IMG/VR virus record: IMGVR_UViG_3300025634_000008
Location: 1 to 31,591 of that record
DNA: 31,591 nucleotides
From: a virus
Direction: 5' to 3' (one strand)
Every line of letters begins with the position of its first letter. The first letter of the stretch is position 1. Position numbers and translations under genes: made by a program. The notes under the pieces are model-generated. The model saw only the letters and a list, made by a program, of their open reading frames with translations. It was not told the origin of the DNA and did not search any database. Below, piece by piece: positions 18,733 to 26,734 of the stretch.

Positions 18733-19103
18733 GCATGAATATGCTGGTCCGCAACCCCGGCCGGGGCGACTTGCTGGAGATTCAAAGCAACGGCTGGCAC
18801 CCAGAGCACGGCGAGAACGGACCTCTCGATGCCTTTGAAGCAACGGCGGTTTTCTCATGCGGATGCCGGCGCACGACGCGGCGGGCAATCGAATACAAGA
18901 TTGGCGAACGCGAAGATTTGATGCGCGCGATTCTGGAAAGCCCCGATGGCGAACCAAGCCGCGCCGTCGTCGCGCAGGCCGACGCGCTTCGCCGCCAACG
19001 CTGGTCGCTCCGCGGCGATGCCTACCGCGAGTTGAACCGACTCTACCAGCACGGGCTCGACCCGCACGACATACACGACGCTACGGGGGCCACCCATGCC
19101 TGA
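18729..19103 (+). CDS. Hypothetical protein (124 aa)
   Basis: MSMNMLVRNPGRGDLLEIQS begins a beta-rich N-terminal part with WHPEHGENG and FSCGCRRTTRRAI (a CxC pair). The C-terminal half is helical and charged (ALRRQRWSLRGDAYRELNRL). Start by ATGA. Family unknown. Confidence 0.6.
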   Translation: MSMNMLVRNPGRGDLLEIQSNGWHPEHGENGPLDAFEATAVFSCGCRRTTRRAIEYKIGEREDLMRAILESPDGEPSRAVVAQADALRRQRWSLRGDAYRELNRLYQHGLDPHDIHDATGATHA

Positions 19104-19299
19104 AACCAATAACGTCGAGGTTGCCTGCATCCAGGCAGCTTTAAGTTGCGCGACGTGCGGCGTCGATGACCCGGATAGCCAGAACATCGGCGGCATCGAC
19201 GAGACAACCCGCGACGCGGCTCGTGAGTATCTGCGCCGTCAGTGGCAGTACGACGCGAACGAGGAACAGCCAGGCGACAATCCCGGGGGCAACGATTGA
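19096..19299 (+). CDS. Small acidic protein (67 aa)
   Basis: MPETNNVEVACIQAALSCAT is followed by CGVDD and an acidic, asparagine/glycine-rich tail. It overlaps the previous gene by 8 bases and the next by 4. Confidence 0.5.
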   Translation: MPETNNVEVACIQAALSCATCGVDDPDSQNIGGIDETTRDAAREYLRRQWQYDANEEQPGDNPGGND

Positions 19300-19676
19300 G
19301 CTCCTTCTTCTTTGCCCTCGCCGCTCTCGGTTCGTCGCTGTTGTTTATCGGAGGCGTGCTTTTGCTCGTAGGCGGCGGCTGGCTTTTGGCGCGAGCGTTG
19401 GCTGAAGTCGAGCGTGCGCGCAGTCACCGTATTAGCGCCGACGCGCAGTATGAAACGGTCAGCGCAGCGCGTGAAGCGATCGACGACCTCGAAGAACGCG
19501 GCCTCGGTTCGCGCGAGTTCGTCGCGCCAAACGACGCGGAGTTTGTCGAAAGCCTCCTCGCGCAACGACGTGCTCAAGGCGAGGAGCCAGACATTACCAC
19601 GATGGGCAACGAGCACATCGAGGAAACGTCGCCGATTCCCGCCGACGAAATGTACGTCCCGAGCCGAGGCTTGTGA
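19296..19676 (+). CDS. Membrane protein with cytoplasmic helix (126 aa)
   Basis: TTG start overlapping the previous TGA (TTGA). Hydrophobic residues 3-33 (FFFALAALGSSLLFIGGVLL, then LVGGGWLL) form one or two membrane passes, followed by a charged helix (LAEVERARSHRISADAQYET) and an acidic tail. Function unknown; a spanin or holin role is possible by architecture only. Confidence 0.55.
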   Translation: MSSFFFALAALGSSLLFIGGVLLLVGGGWLLARALAEVERARSHRISADAQYETVSAAREAIDDLEERGLGSREFVAPNDAEFVESLLAQRRAQGEEPDITTMGNEHIEETSPIPADEMYVPSRGL

Positions 19677-19679
19677 GCC

Positions 19680-20309
19680 ATGCCGCGCGGGAAAGTCAAT
19701 GACGCGGTTCGGGCGCTGCAAGAGGAGAACGCCCACCTTCGCGGGCTGCTTGAGATGAAAACGCCAAATACGACGACGTCATGGGCCGAGTTCGCATCGC
19801 AGCCCATGCGCGACCAAATGGCCGCTCAAGCACTCGTCGCCGAAAAGCTCGACACGCTACGCGCGCTCCGCTGGCTTGGATTCCAAGTTGACACGAGCGT
19901 CATGTCTATCCCTCAGCAAACCAAAGACCTTATCCAGGAGATATTCAATACTCCGGGATGCAAAAAGATTCTCGCGGCCGACATGGAAGATGCTAACGCG
20001 AATAAGGCGGCGGTGATTGCGCGGCTGGTAAAGACTTCGAGATACGGCAACGACGGTGATTCGGTTCGAGCGACGCAGCAGTTGGCGAAAATGTGCGACT
20101 GGAACGAAGGCGACAAGAACGTCGCCAAGGCTGGCGCCGCGCAAGTAAACCTTATGCAAATGTTCGCTTCGTCCGATACGCCTAAACGCGTGCAGAGCGA
20201 AGTTCTTGATCCCGACGCCATCATCGACGCGACGGATGTTTTCGTCCACGACATAGGCGAAGCGGCGCTGGTCGTCGATGAAGAACCTGTACGCAAGGCG
20301 CTCGCGTGA
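19680..20309 (+). CDS. Putative terminase small subunit
   Basis: It has an N-terminal coiled coil (VNDAVRALQEENAHLRGLLE) and a central region with helices around NKAAVIARLVKTSRYGND, then SVRATQQLAKMCDWNEGDKN, the sort of sequence seen in phage TerS proteins that bind pac/cos DNA. The C-terminus is acidic. It lies two genes before the large terminase. The call rests on position and general pattern, not a decisive motif. Confidence 0.5.
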   Translation: MPRGKVNDAVRALQEENAHLRGLLEMKTPNTTTSWAEFASQPMRDQMAAQALVAEKLDTLRALRWLGFQVDTSVMSIPQQTKDLIQEIFNTPGCKKILAADMEDANANKAAVIARLVKTSRYGNDGDSVRATQQLAKMCDWNEGDKNVAKAGAAQVNLMQMFASSDTPKRVQSEVLDPDAIIDATDVFVHDIGEAALVVDEEPVRKALA

Positions 20310-20716
20310 ACGAAGCCATGACCTGCACGGTCGTATCGTTCCCGACACGCAAGGAAGCCATCGCCGCCAAGCAGGCGTTTTATCGTGAACGGCGAGTTTC
20401 CGCGTCGTCGTATTATTGCGAGTCGTGCGATTGCTTCCACCTTCGCGCAAACATGAAACGGCTCCATATGTCCGGTCGCGCGTTAGAAGTGCTGCGTCTC
20501 ATCGGCATGGGACACACGTATGCCGAACTAGCAGGCATCATGGGGATTAGCCACGGAACGGTAAAATGGTACGTAGAAGAAATCAACTTCACTTTCGGCG
20601 CGCTCAATACCGCGAACGCCATCTGTATCGCGATCGCGCTCGGCGTCTTGAACCCGCTGACGTTCGTCCCTCCAATCAGAGAAAGATGTGACCATGCCTC
20701 AACCAACCCCGGTTAG
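20306..20716 (+). CDS. LuxR-type helix-turn-helix protein with N-terminal metal motif
   Basis: The C-terminal half (LHMSGRALEVLRLIGMGHTY, then AELAGIMGISHGTVKWYVEE and ALNTANAICIAIALGVLNP) is a full LuxR/GerE-type DNA-binding domain, including the GxxxxEIA-like recognition region and the final A-I-x-x-A-I-ALG helix. The first 50 residues contain YYCESCDCFHL, a probable zinc site. GTG start by GTGA. A regulator between the terminase subunits might control late transcription. Confidence 0.75.
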   Translation: MNEAMTCTVVSFPTRKEAIAAKQAFYRERRVSASSYYCESCDCFHLRANMKRLHMSGRALEVLRLIGMGHTYAELAGIMGISHGTVKWYVEEINFTFGALNTANAICIAIALGVLNPLTFVPPIRERCDHASTNPG

Positions 20717-20885
20717 CGTTACCGGCGAACAATGCAACGAGCGCGCTCGCGTCGTGTTCTACCAGTCCCTCGGATTGGTGGGCAAAGAGTTAGAAAAAGA
20801 GGTCATCAACCTCGAAAAGCTGCACGCGTTGGCGGCGGTATGCGAAGCGTGCGGCAACGACCTCGACGCGGCGTCGCCCGAATAA
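20694..20885 (+). CDS. Small protein with CxxC (63 aa), in frame with terminase
   Basis: MPQPTPVSVTGEQCNERARV leads to a helix (GKELEKEVINLEKLHALAAV) and CEACGNDLDAASPE. The ATG at 20694 has GAGA upstream. The TAA at 20883-20885 is followed, in the same frame, by the uninterrupted terminase frame, so it may be a separate gene or, if the stop is read through or is an error, the N-terminus of the terminase. Confidence 0.55.
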   Translation: MPQPTPVSVTGEQCNERARVVFYQSLGLVGKELEKEVINLEKLHALAAVCEACGNDLDAASPE

Positions 20886-21086
20886 CTTGAACCCAGCACT
20901 CCGAAAGCAGCCGCTTCTGAAGAAGCCCTACGGAAGCGGCTGGAAAGATTTAAGACCGACGCACGCTTCCGAATCGAGACGCTGTATTTTATTCGACTCG
21001 CTCAGACTCGCGAGATCGTCCGACTTCGCTTCAATGAAGCCCAGGTAAAGCTCTCCGAAACGCGCCAGTGGTTCATCGACCACCGG
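20886..21086 (+). other. In-frame upstream extension of TerL without a normal start codon
   Basis: The 67 codons between the TAA and the first ATG read as good terminase sequence: EEALRKRLERFKTDARFRIE, then EIVRLRFNEAQVKLSETRQW, which includes an EAQ motif resembling the TerL adenine-binding region. No ATG, GTG or TTG exists in this frame; CTG 20940 with GGAAG just upstream is the best non-standard candidate. Confidence 0.6.
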
Positions 21087-22898
21087 ATGCCGGTTCGCAT
21101 CATCATCTGCAAGGCGCGCCGAGCTGGGCTGTCAACCGGGGTCGAGGCGTTCATCTTCGATGACATAACGCGTCACGCGGAGTCCGATGCTCTCATTGTC
21201 GGCAATCAAATTAACCCGTCAGAGAACGTCCTTGCAATGTGTACGCGCTTCTGGGAGCACCTTCCAAAGGCGATACGCTTTGAGACGAGCGAAGGTCCGG
21301 TCATCGTTCCCGTTCGCCCCGACTTGCACCCGCGCTACAATAACAACCCGCCTAAAGACCTGCTAGAGTTTGCCGCACCGCTTAAGTCGCGCCTCTTTAC
21401 TGCCTCCGCGAAGTCGATCGACGCCTACTTAGGTTACGGTTTCCAAAACCTGCACGCTACCGAAGCCGCGTACTACGACAATGGGTGGGATTTGTTTCGC
21501 GCGCTTCAGCCGGCCCTTTCAGACGATGTTCACTCCGCGCAGTACATCGAGTCAACGCCGAACGGGCAGACCGGGAAAGGCGCGTGGTTCTACGAGCAGG
21601 TGATCGACGCAAAGCTGCGCGGCAAGACGGAGTTCGGCGAAACGCGTTTGCTGTTCATCCCGTGGCACGAGATGACGCACTCGTTCTCCAAGCCGTTCGA
21701 GGATATGAGCGAGCGCGCGGCGTTCGAGCGAAGCCTCAAGAAAAACGAACGCGACATTATGCTTCAGTTTCCAAACGTAACGCTGGAGCAAATGAAGTGG
21801 CGGCGCGCAAAAATCGCGCAGCCACCGTTCAATAAAGACGAAGATATTTTCGATCAGGAATTTCCTAGTGACATAGCCACGGCCTTTTTGCTCTCGGGGA
21901 CGTCGGTTTTTACTCGCGGTGCAATCAAGAAGTTGATGGCTGGCGTTCGCGAGCCGATTTGGCAGGGCGACATTTATTGGGGCGATAGCGACCGCTCAAA
22001 CGAGCGCGAGCCGATTCACGACCTCGTTCGCCGCCCGCACTTCTACACGCCAGCGCAAGCTCGAGCCGAGAACTTTGCATCGCACGTCACCGAGAAAAGT
22101 TACGACAGCCTGAAAGTCTGGCGCTGGCCGAGTCGCAACGAACGCATCGTCATTGCCGCCGACATTGGCCGCGGCAACCCGCTGACCGACGACGGCGACT
22201 ACTCTACGATTTGCGTTCTGGTTCTCAACGAGCTTGCCAAGGACGAGTTGATAATGACCTGGCGTGGCAAGCTAAACCCGATTCTGTTCGGCGAGGTGTG
22301 CGCGGCGCTGGCATGGGGCGTTCGCTATCGCGTCGGCGACAGCGTGAAGAAACCGTTGCTGGCTCCCGAATGGACCGGCCCCGGTTCGGCGACTTGTACC
22401 TACATCGACGAAAAGCGGCTGTACGAAGTCGACAAGTACCGGATGCCGGGCGTAACCGGGATGCCCAAGACCAAGCATATCGGGTGGGAGAGCAACTCCA
22501 AGACCAAGCCGTACTCCGTCAACTGGATGGTGCGGATGATCGAGAACGGCAGCGTCGAGATTCCCTCCGAGGAGTTGGTTCTGGAGATGAGCAGCTATCG
22601 CCAGAAGGACAACTTCGGCGACGAGGGGAGCTATGGCGGTGCCGGCGGGCACGACGATCTCGTGTCGTCATTCCAAATCGGTTGCGCCATCTTGCGCCTC
22701 GAAACGACGACGGTCCCGGGCGGCGACTCGGTGTCGATGATCGACATGGACTCCCCAATCTTCGGCCACGACAGCACCCTAGAGCCGTTCGACGAGTTGC
22801 TGCCGCAGGAGCCCGCGGAAGAAACCTACGGGCTGGAGATGCAGGACGACGAGTTCGCCCAAGGCGAGAGCGGGCTGTTCTGGGGCGACGGATGGTAG
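21087..22898 (+). CDS. terL: Terminase large subunit
   Basis: Numbered from the first ATG: Walker A-like KARRAGLST (9-17), Walker B region NLHATEAAYYD (121-131), coupling motif ESTPNG (155-160), and nuclease residues in AADIGRGNP (357-365) and GHDDL (521-525). The protein is the ATPase-nuclease that pumps DNA into the prohead through the portal and cuts it. The coordinates use the first conventional start, but homology-like sequence continues about 67 codons upstream, so the true N-terminus is probably earlier. The C-terminal 70 residues are acidic, as in many TerL tails. Confidence 0.92.
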   Translation: MPVRIIICKARRAGLSTGVEAFIFDDITRHAESDALIVGNQINPSENVLAMCTRFWEHLPKAIRFETSEGPVIVPVRPDLHPRYNNNPPKDLLEFAAPLKSRLFTASAKSIDAYLGYGFQNLHATEAAYYDNGWDLFRALQPALSDDVHSAQYIESTPNGQTGKGAWFYEQVIDAKLRGKTEFGETRLLFIPWHEMTHSFSKPFEDMSERAAFERSLKKNERDIMLQFPNVTLEQMKWRRAKIAQPPFNKDEDIFDQEFPSDIATAFLLSGTSVFTRGAIKKLMAGVREPIWQGDIYWGDSDRSNEREPIHDLVRRPHFYTPAQARAENFASHVTEKSYDSLKVWRWPSRNERIVIAADIGRGNPLTDDGDYSTICVLVLNELAKDELIMTWRGKLNPILFGEVCAALAWGVRYRVGDSVKKPLLAPEWTGPGSATCTYIDEKRLYEVDKYRMPGVTGMPKTKHIGWESNSKTKPYSVNWMVRMIENGSVEIPSEELVLEMSSYRQKDNFGDEGSYGGAGGHDDLVSSFQIGCAILRLETTTVPGGDSVSMIDMDSPIFGHDSTLEPFDELLPQEPAEETYGLEMQDDEFAQGESGLFWGDGW

Positions 22899-22903
22899 CC
22901 CGG

Positions 22904-22924
22904 ACCCTGTATATAGTCAGGCAA
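22904..22924 (+). repeat. Conserved late-region motif, copy 1
   Basis: CCCTGTATATAGTCAGGCAA (with a preceding A) starts 6 bases after the TerL stop. It matches the copy at 26445-26465 at 20 of 21 positions. CCTG...CAGG arms enclose an AT-rich centre. Likely a promoter element, operator or RNA processing site. Confidence 0.6.
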
Positions 22925-22959
22925 AACGAGGGCTTGGCGGGCCTAAGTATGGGTGTCGT

Positions 22960-23415
22960 ATGAGCAGCGGACGCCAGAGATTTGAGCATCGGTTTTACCG
23001 TGGGTTTAGTTCGTCGATTGCTTCGGACGGCTTAGATGAGCGATGGGCAATGCGGGTGTGCGACCAGTGCGGAACCGAGCATTTGGGTCCGGTCGCCTCC
23101 GACTACTCGCTCTGTTTTGACTGCGCCAACGAGCGCAACGAATACGCCTCGAAGTCCATCTCGATGAGCGTCGATGCGGCGGGGGACGATTCGACTCACC
23201 CGTCGCGCGTCAAGGATGGAACCAGCGGATTCAACATGGCGCTTCCGCCCGTCGTCACGGTTTTGCCGGAGAAAGACGCCTACGGGCAACACAAAGTTTC
23301 ATCGCGTCCGGTTGCAAACAACGAAGTCGGGTCCGGTCGCAGGCTCAAGGAAATGGCGAAGCGTTCCAACCTCACCGTCATGGAAACACCCAAACGTTCG
23401 GTCGGAGGAAGATAG
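22960..23415 (+). CDS. Zinc-ribbon head-region protein (151 aa)
   Basis: Residues 33-56 hold MRVCDQCGTEHLGP...LCFDCANER, a complete zinc ribbon. The remainder is polar, with a glycine/serine stretch and KEMAKRSNLTVMETPKRS at the C-terminus. It sits between terminase and portal, where minor head or portal-associated proteins are common. The start could be the ATG at 22960 or a later Met; no strong ribosome site precedes 22960. Confidence 0.6.
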   Translation: MSSGRQRFEHRFYRGFSSSIASDGLDERWAMRVCDQCGTEHLGPVASDYSLCFDCANERNEYASKSISMSVDAAGDDSTHPSRVKDGTSGFNMALPPVVTVLPEKDAYGQHKVSSRPVANNEVGSGRRLKEMAKRSNLTVMETPKRSVGGR

Positions 23416-23416
23416 A

Positions 23417-23956
23417 TTGCCTCGCGTAGACCCATTCGACGCAAACGGACAAGGACGCATCGAGTTTCTGCACCCTCACCCGACCTACGGGGACGTTTTC
23501 AATGCGCCTAGGCAAGAAGTTGAAACCCTCGCACATCGGTTAAACGTAGAGGGATATACTCTCGGGAAAACCGCCCCGGGTTCATGGGTTGTAAAATCCA
23601 ACCCACCACCAAGGAGTCACGTAGGCATGAGCTATATCAACGCCCTTTCTTCCCTTTCCAACCCGGTCGGTTCTCCGCCATCCGCAAAGCAACCCGCCAT
23701 CGGTGCCCCGCCTGCCGTTGCATCGCAGCCGCACATCGAGGCCCCGGCTTACGACGCTGGCATGGATCCCGCTTGGCACGGGATTCTCGATCCAAACGAC
23801 CACGCGCTTCGCAACGCGCTCTCGGAGATGAGCCCCGAAGTTCGGCAGTTGCTACTGATGCGTCTCGGAAAAATCCAGGCGCCTTCCGCTGCTCATCCGG
23901 CGATTCCCGTTGGTGCAGCTCCAGCTACGACATCGCAAGCTCCCGGAAACATTTAG
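23417..23956 (+). CDS. Hypothetical head-region protein (179 aa) with internal start
   Basis: TTG start (MPRVDPFDANGQGRIEFLHP) with an excellent GGAGGA site. The first domain has VETLAHRLNVEGYTLGKTAP. At 23627 an in-frame ATG (MSYINALSSLSN) has its own AAGGAG site at ideal spacing, so a 109-residue C-terminal product is also likely. The shared part is Pro/Ala-rich with a helix (LRNALSEMSPEVRQLLLMRL). Nested products of this kind occur in head assembly genes (lambda C/Nu3), but no protease motif is seen here. Confidence 0.6.
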   Translation: MPRVDPFDANGQGRIEFLHPHPTYGDVFNAPRQEVETLAHRLNVEGYTLGKTAPGSWVVKSNPPPRSHVGMSYINALSSLSNPVGSPPSAKQPAIGAPPAVASQPHIEAPAYDAGMDPAWHGILDPNDHALRNALSEMSPEVRQLLLMRLGKIQAPSAAHPAIPVGAAPATTSQAPGNI

Positions 23957-23959
23957 CGC

Positions 23960-26041
23960 GTGAGCGCAACCACGCTTTCGAGCAACGGCTACACGCCGAA
24001 GGCGAAGTTCGATCGCCAGCAGGTCGAACGCCATCGCGCGAGCTTGCGTAAGGACGACGAATTTGTTGTCTTAACCGAGGAAGAAAAAGAGCAGTTCAAA
24101 ATCCTGCGCTACTGCGCCAAGCAGTTCGAGGATGCGTGCAAGGCGCGCAAGCCGTTCGAGACGTTCGATATTTGCTGGGCGCTGTTCAACGGCGATATGT
24201 GGAACGACCGTCGCCCGGTATGGCGCGCGTCCATCACCATCAACAAGATTCGCGCCTTCATCACGTTCATGCAGGCCGTGATGACCGACAACAAACCGCG
24301 CATCTCCGTCGAGCCGCTCGTTCCAGGCTCCGAAGATGCGTCGGACCTTTTGCGGAAACTCGTTGACCGCGACTGGGACGAGAACCAGATGCAACAGGTC
24401 ATCTCGACGTGGGTTCTCTACGGTCTGATTTGGGGATACGCGTTTGTCAAAGTGACCTACGACCCGTATGCCGATGGCGGTCGCGGCAAGCATTGTGCCG
24501 TTCCGATTCCGCCTTACCGCATCTACACGAACCGCACGGCGACCTGCATCGAGGATGCCGAGTTCATCGTTCACGTCGAGGACGTCACGATGGGCTGGAT
24601 TCGCAGAAACTTCCCCGATAAGGCCGAAGCCGCTTCGACGCTGCGCGGCATCCGTCTCAATGACAACTCGGACGCCGACCGGAACAAAGATTACGTCCGC
24701 GAAGGCACGCTGGGCAATACGCGCATCCAGTCGGCGATGGACATAAACGGGAACATCATCATGCCTCAACAGCCGATGAGTTCGCCGCACGCCACCGACG
24801 AGGACCGCGACACGATCGAAGTCGCAGAGCATTGGATGCGTGACGATTCGCTCGAATCGTACGAACGCCAAGTCGTCGAGAACGGCCGAGGGAAGTTCCA
24901 GCCCGTCATCAAGGACGGCTCCTACGTCATGGAAGTCGTCGGCAGCAAAACGATTATCAGTGAGATCGACGGACAGCCAACGGTCGTCCCGGTTCGGCGC
25001 GCCAAGATGGAGCCCGTCACCGAGAAAGCCTGGCGCCTGAAATATCCCAACGGTCGGCTGGTGATTATCGCGGGCGGCAAGATTCTGCTGCGCGACATTC
25101 CCTCACCGTTCCAGATCGACGGCTTCCCGTTTGCGATGTGGAAAGACTACGACGTCGGCGGATTCCACGGCCAGGGCGAGCCGTTGCCGCTTCGTTCGTG
25201 CGCGTTCGCTATCAACAAGATTGCCTCGCAGGTTTTCGAGATTCTCGAAAAGACCGGCAACCCGTCATGGAAAGTCAAGAAAGACGGCGGAGTCAATCTC
25301 ACCGCGGTCAAGAACCGCCCGGGGCTCGTCATCGCGATGGATACCCCCGACGCGTTGACGCCGCTGGAAAAGCCGCCGATACCGCAGGAGTTCTTCTCGC
25401 TCTACAAACTCATTAGCGACGGCATGGGCGAAGTCTCCGGCGTCAACGAGTCGGTCAAGGGCGCGCTCCCCGCGGCGAACACCGCCTTCGCAACGATGGA
25501 CCAACTGCAAGAGTCCGGGTCGGCGCCGTTGCGGCTCAAGGTTCGCAACATGGAAACGGGGATTTCCCGAATCGGAAAGCTCCGCATCCAGTTGATTCAA
25601 CAGTTCGACCAAGGCGCTCGTCCGCTGCGTCTCACGGGTGACGACCTCGCCGCTGGCGTCGTCGAGCCTGCGAGCAACGTATCGGTGCAGTTCCGCAAGT
25701 ATTCCAACGCCGACATTCAAGGCCAGGTCGAGTTCGGCGTCGTTCCGATCTCGTCGCTGTCGACTTCGCCGGCCGGAACGTGGAACAAGTGGATGACCTT
25801 GCTAGACAAAAAGCTGGTCGACCCGGTGTGGTGGCATTCCAAGTTCCGCATCGAGGGATACAAGTCGGAGTTGCCGCGTATGCTCAAGCAGCAGAAGCAA
25901 GATGCCGACGCCGAAGCCGCGCTCAAGAAAGCATCGAAGGTCGGCGGCAACCGAACGAGTCCAGCGAAACAGGCGTCGCGTCGTCGCCTGCCTCCGCCAT
26001 CGCAATCACCGACGCGAGAGGAAAACGCTAGGGTCCGCTGA
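23960..26041 (+). CDS. Portal protein
   Basis: This 693-residue protein follows terminase and precedes scaffold and capsid. It has the pattern of P22-type portals: FDICWALFNGDMWND, ITINKIRAFITFMQAVMTDN, then WVLYGLIWGYAFVKVTYDPY, a stem region with WMRDD and WRLKYPNGRLVIIAGGK, and FPFAMWKDYDVGGFHGQGEP, then a crown-like C-terminus (GVNESVKGALPAANTAFATM, LRIQLIQQF). The tail is basic. The dodecameric ring forms the DNA entry channel at one capsid vertex. GTG start. Confidence 0.85.
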   Translation: MSATTLSSNGYTPKAKFDRQQVERHRASLRKDDEFVVLTEEEKEQFKILRYCAKQFEDACKARKPFETFDICWALFNGDMWNDRRPVWRASITINKIRAFITFMQAVMTDNKPRISVEPLVPGSEDASDLLRKLVDRDWDENQMQQVISTWVLYGLIWGYAFVKVTYDPYADGGRGKHCAVPIPPYRIYTNRTATCIEDAEFIVHVEDVTMGWIRRNFPDKAEAASTLRGIRLNDNSDADRNKDYVREGTLGNTRIQSAMDINGNIIMPQQPMSSPHATDEDRDTIEVAEHWMRDDSLESYERQVVENGRGKFQPVIKDGSYVMEVVGSKTIISEIDGQPTVVPVRRAKMEPVTEKAWRLKYPNGRLVIIAGGKILLRDIPSPFQIDGFPFAMWKDYDVGGFHGQGEPLPLRSCAFAINKIASQVFEILEKTGNPSWKVKKDGGVNLTAVKNRPGLVIAMDTPDALTPLEKPPIPQEFFSLYKLISDGMGEVSGVNESVKGALPAANTAFATMDQLQESGSAPLRLKVRNMETGISRIGKLRIQLIQQFDQGARPLRLTGDDLAAGVVEPASNVSVQFRKYSNADIQGQVEFGVVPISSLSTSPAGTWNKWMTLLDKKLVDPVWWHSKFRIEGYKSELPRMLKQQKQDADAEAALKKASKVGGNRTSPAKQASRRRLPPPSQSPTREENARVR

Positions 26042-26059
26042 CGCTAGATAGGATTTGCC

Positions 26060-26440
26060 ATGTATCTCGATGCCCTAAAAAATGCCGGGTCCCAAGGTGG
26101 CGGTATGCCGCCCAACGCCGCGTCGCCCGGCCTTGGTCCGACCCCCTCATTGCCGGGACTCCCGCCGCCGCCGACCGGAACCGGAGCGATGCCGACGGGT
26201 GCGCCGACCAACACCAAGATGACGGCCGGGTCCGATGCGATCGCGTCGCTGCGAACGCTGCAAGGCTTCGTTCCGGCGCTTTACAACGACATTTCCGAGA
26301 TGATCAGCCGCATCAAAGGCGCGACCAGCGACAAGGCGGGAGACTCGCCGGGTCCGTCGGTTGGCGACCCGGGCATCCCGGGTGCGGCGCAACTCGACGC
26401 GTCGCCGACGATGGATTCGGGCGGTCCCGGCGCTCTGTAG
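26060..26440 (+). CDS. Gly/Pro-rich hypothetical protein (126 aa)
   Basis: MYLDALKNAGSQGGGMPPNA starts a long Pro/Gly/Ala/Thr-rich disordered stretch; the centre (SLRTLQGFVPALYNDISEMI) is one amphipathic helix, followed by another Gly/Pro/Asp/Ser-rich tail. AGGA lies upstream. Such disordered proteins near the portal can be head-completion or minor capsid factors; no direct evidence. Confidence 0.6.
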   Translation: MYLDALKNAGSQGGGMPPNAASPGLGPTPSLPGLPPPPTGTGAMPTGAPTNTKMTAGSDAIASLRTLQGFVPALYNDISEMISRIKGATSDKAGDSPGPSVGDPGIPGAAQLDASPTMDSGGPGAL

Positions 26441-26444
26441 CCTC

Positions 26445-26465
26445 ACCCTGTATATTGTCAGGCAA
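26445..26465 (+). repeat. Conserved late-region motif, copy 2
   Basis: CCCTGTATATTGTCAGGCAA (with a preceding A) starts 5 bases after a TAG, as in copy 1, and lies 63 bases before the basic protein gene. Only one base differs between the copies. Confidence 0.6.
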
Positions 26466-26527
26466 TTACGTTCCGTTCCTACGGATAGGCTTACGCCGTA
26501 ATCCTACCCGGGAAGGAGGAACGAACA

Positions 26528-26686
26528 GTGGCAAAACGCACGCACAAGCGCGGTAGCAAGAAAGCCATCGCGCGCAAGGCGGCCCGAAAGAGCCGGAAGC
26601 ACGAGTCGATGGGAATGCTGAAGGCTATCAAGCGCACTCACAAGCGCAAATCCCATCGCGGCAAAAAGCGCGTCTCGCACCGCTAA
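26528..26686 (+). CDS. Highly basic small protein (52 aa), putative DNA-condensing protein
   Basis: MAKRTHKRGSKKAIARKAAR and the rest of the chain contain no Asp and only one Glu; well over a third of residues are Lys or Arg, with several His. THKR occurs twice (TH-K-R near residue 5 and 37). The GTG start has the strongest ribosome site in the late region (GGAAGGAGGA, 26511-26520), and a terminator follows at once, so the gene seems built for high independent expression. Possible roles are DNA condensation in the capsid or scaffolding, as for histone-like phage core proteins; inference from composition and position. Confidence 0.7.
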   Translation: MAKRTHKRGSKKAIARKAARKSRKHESMGMLKAIKRTHKRKSHRGKKRVSHR

Positions 26687-26702
26687 ACCGCAATAACGGC
26701 GC

Positions 26703-26734
26703 GGGGCTGTTCGTTCAGCCCCCGTCGTCTTTTT
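26703..26734 (+). terminator. Intrinsic terminator after the basic protein gene
   Basis: GGGGCTG-TTCGTT-CAGCCCC is a perfect 7-bp stem followed within seven bases by TTTTT. It stands between the basic protein and the scaffold gene, so some transcription must read through or restart to reach the capsid genes. Confidence 0.65.

Noticed and set aside
22904-22924. LexA (SOS) box
   Set aside because: The arms give CTG-N8-CAG; the enterobacterial LexA site is CTG-N10-CAG, and the repeat sits behind stop codons in the late region.
22211-22963. 250-codon plus-strand open frame in another frame
   Set aside because: Lies inside the terminase gene; arginine-rich shadow.
24071-24871. 266-codon minus-strand open frame
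   Set aside because: Antisense shadow of the portal gene.
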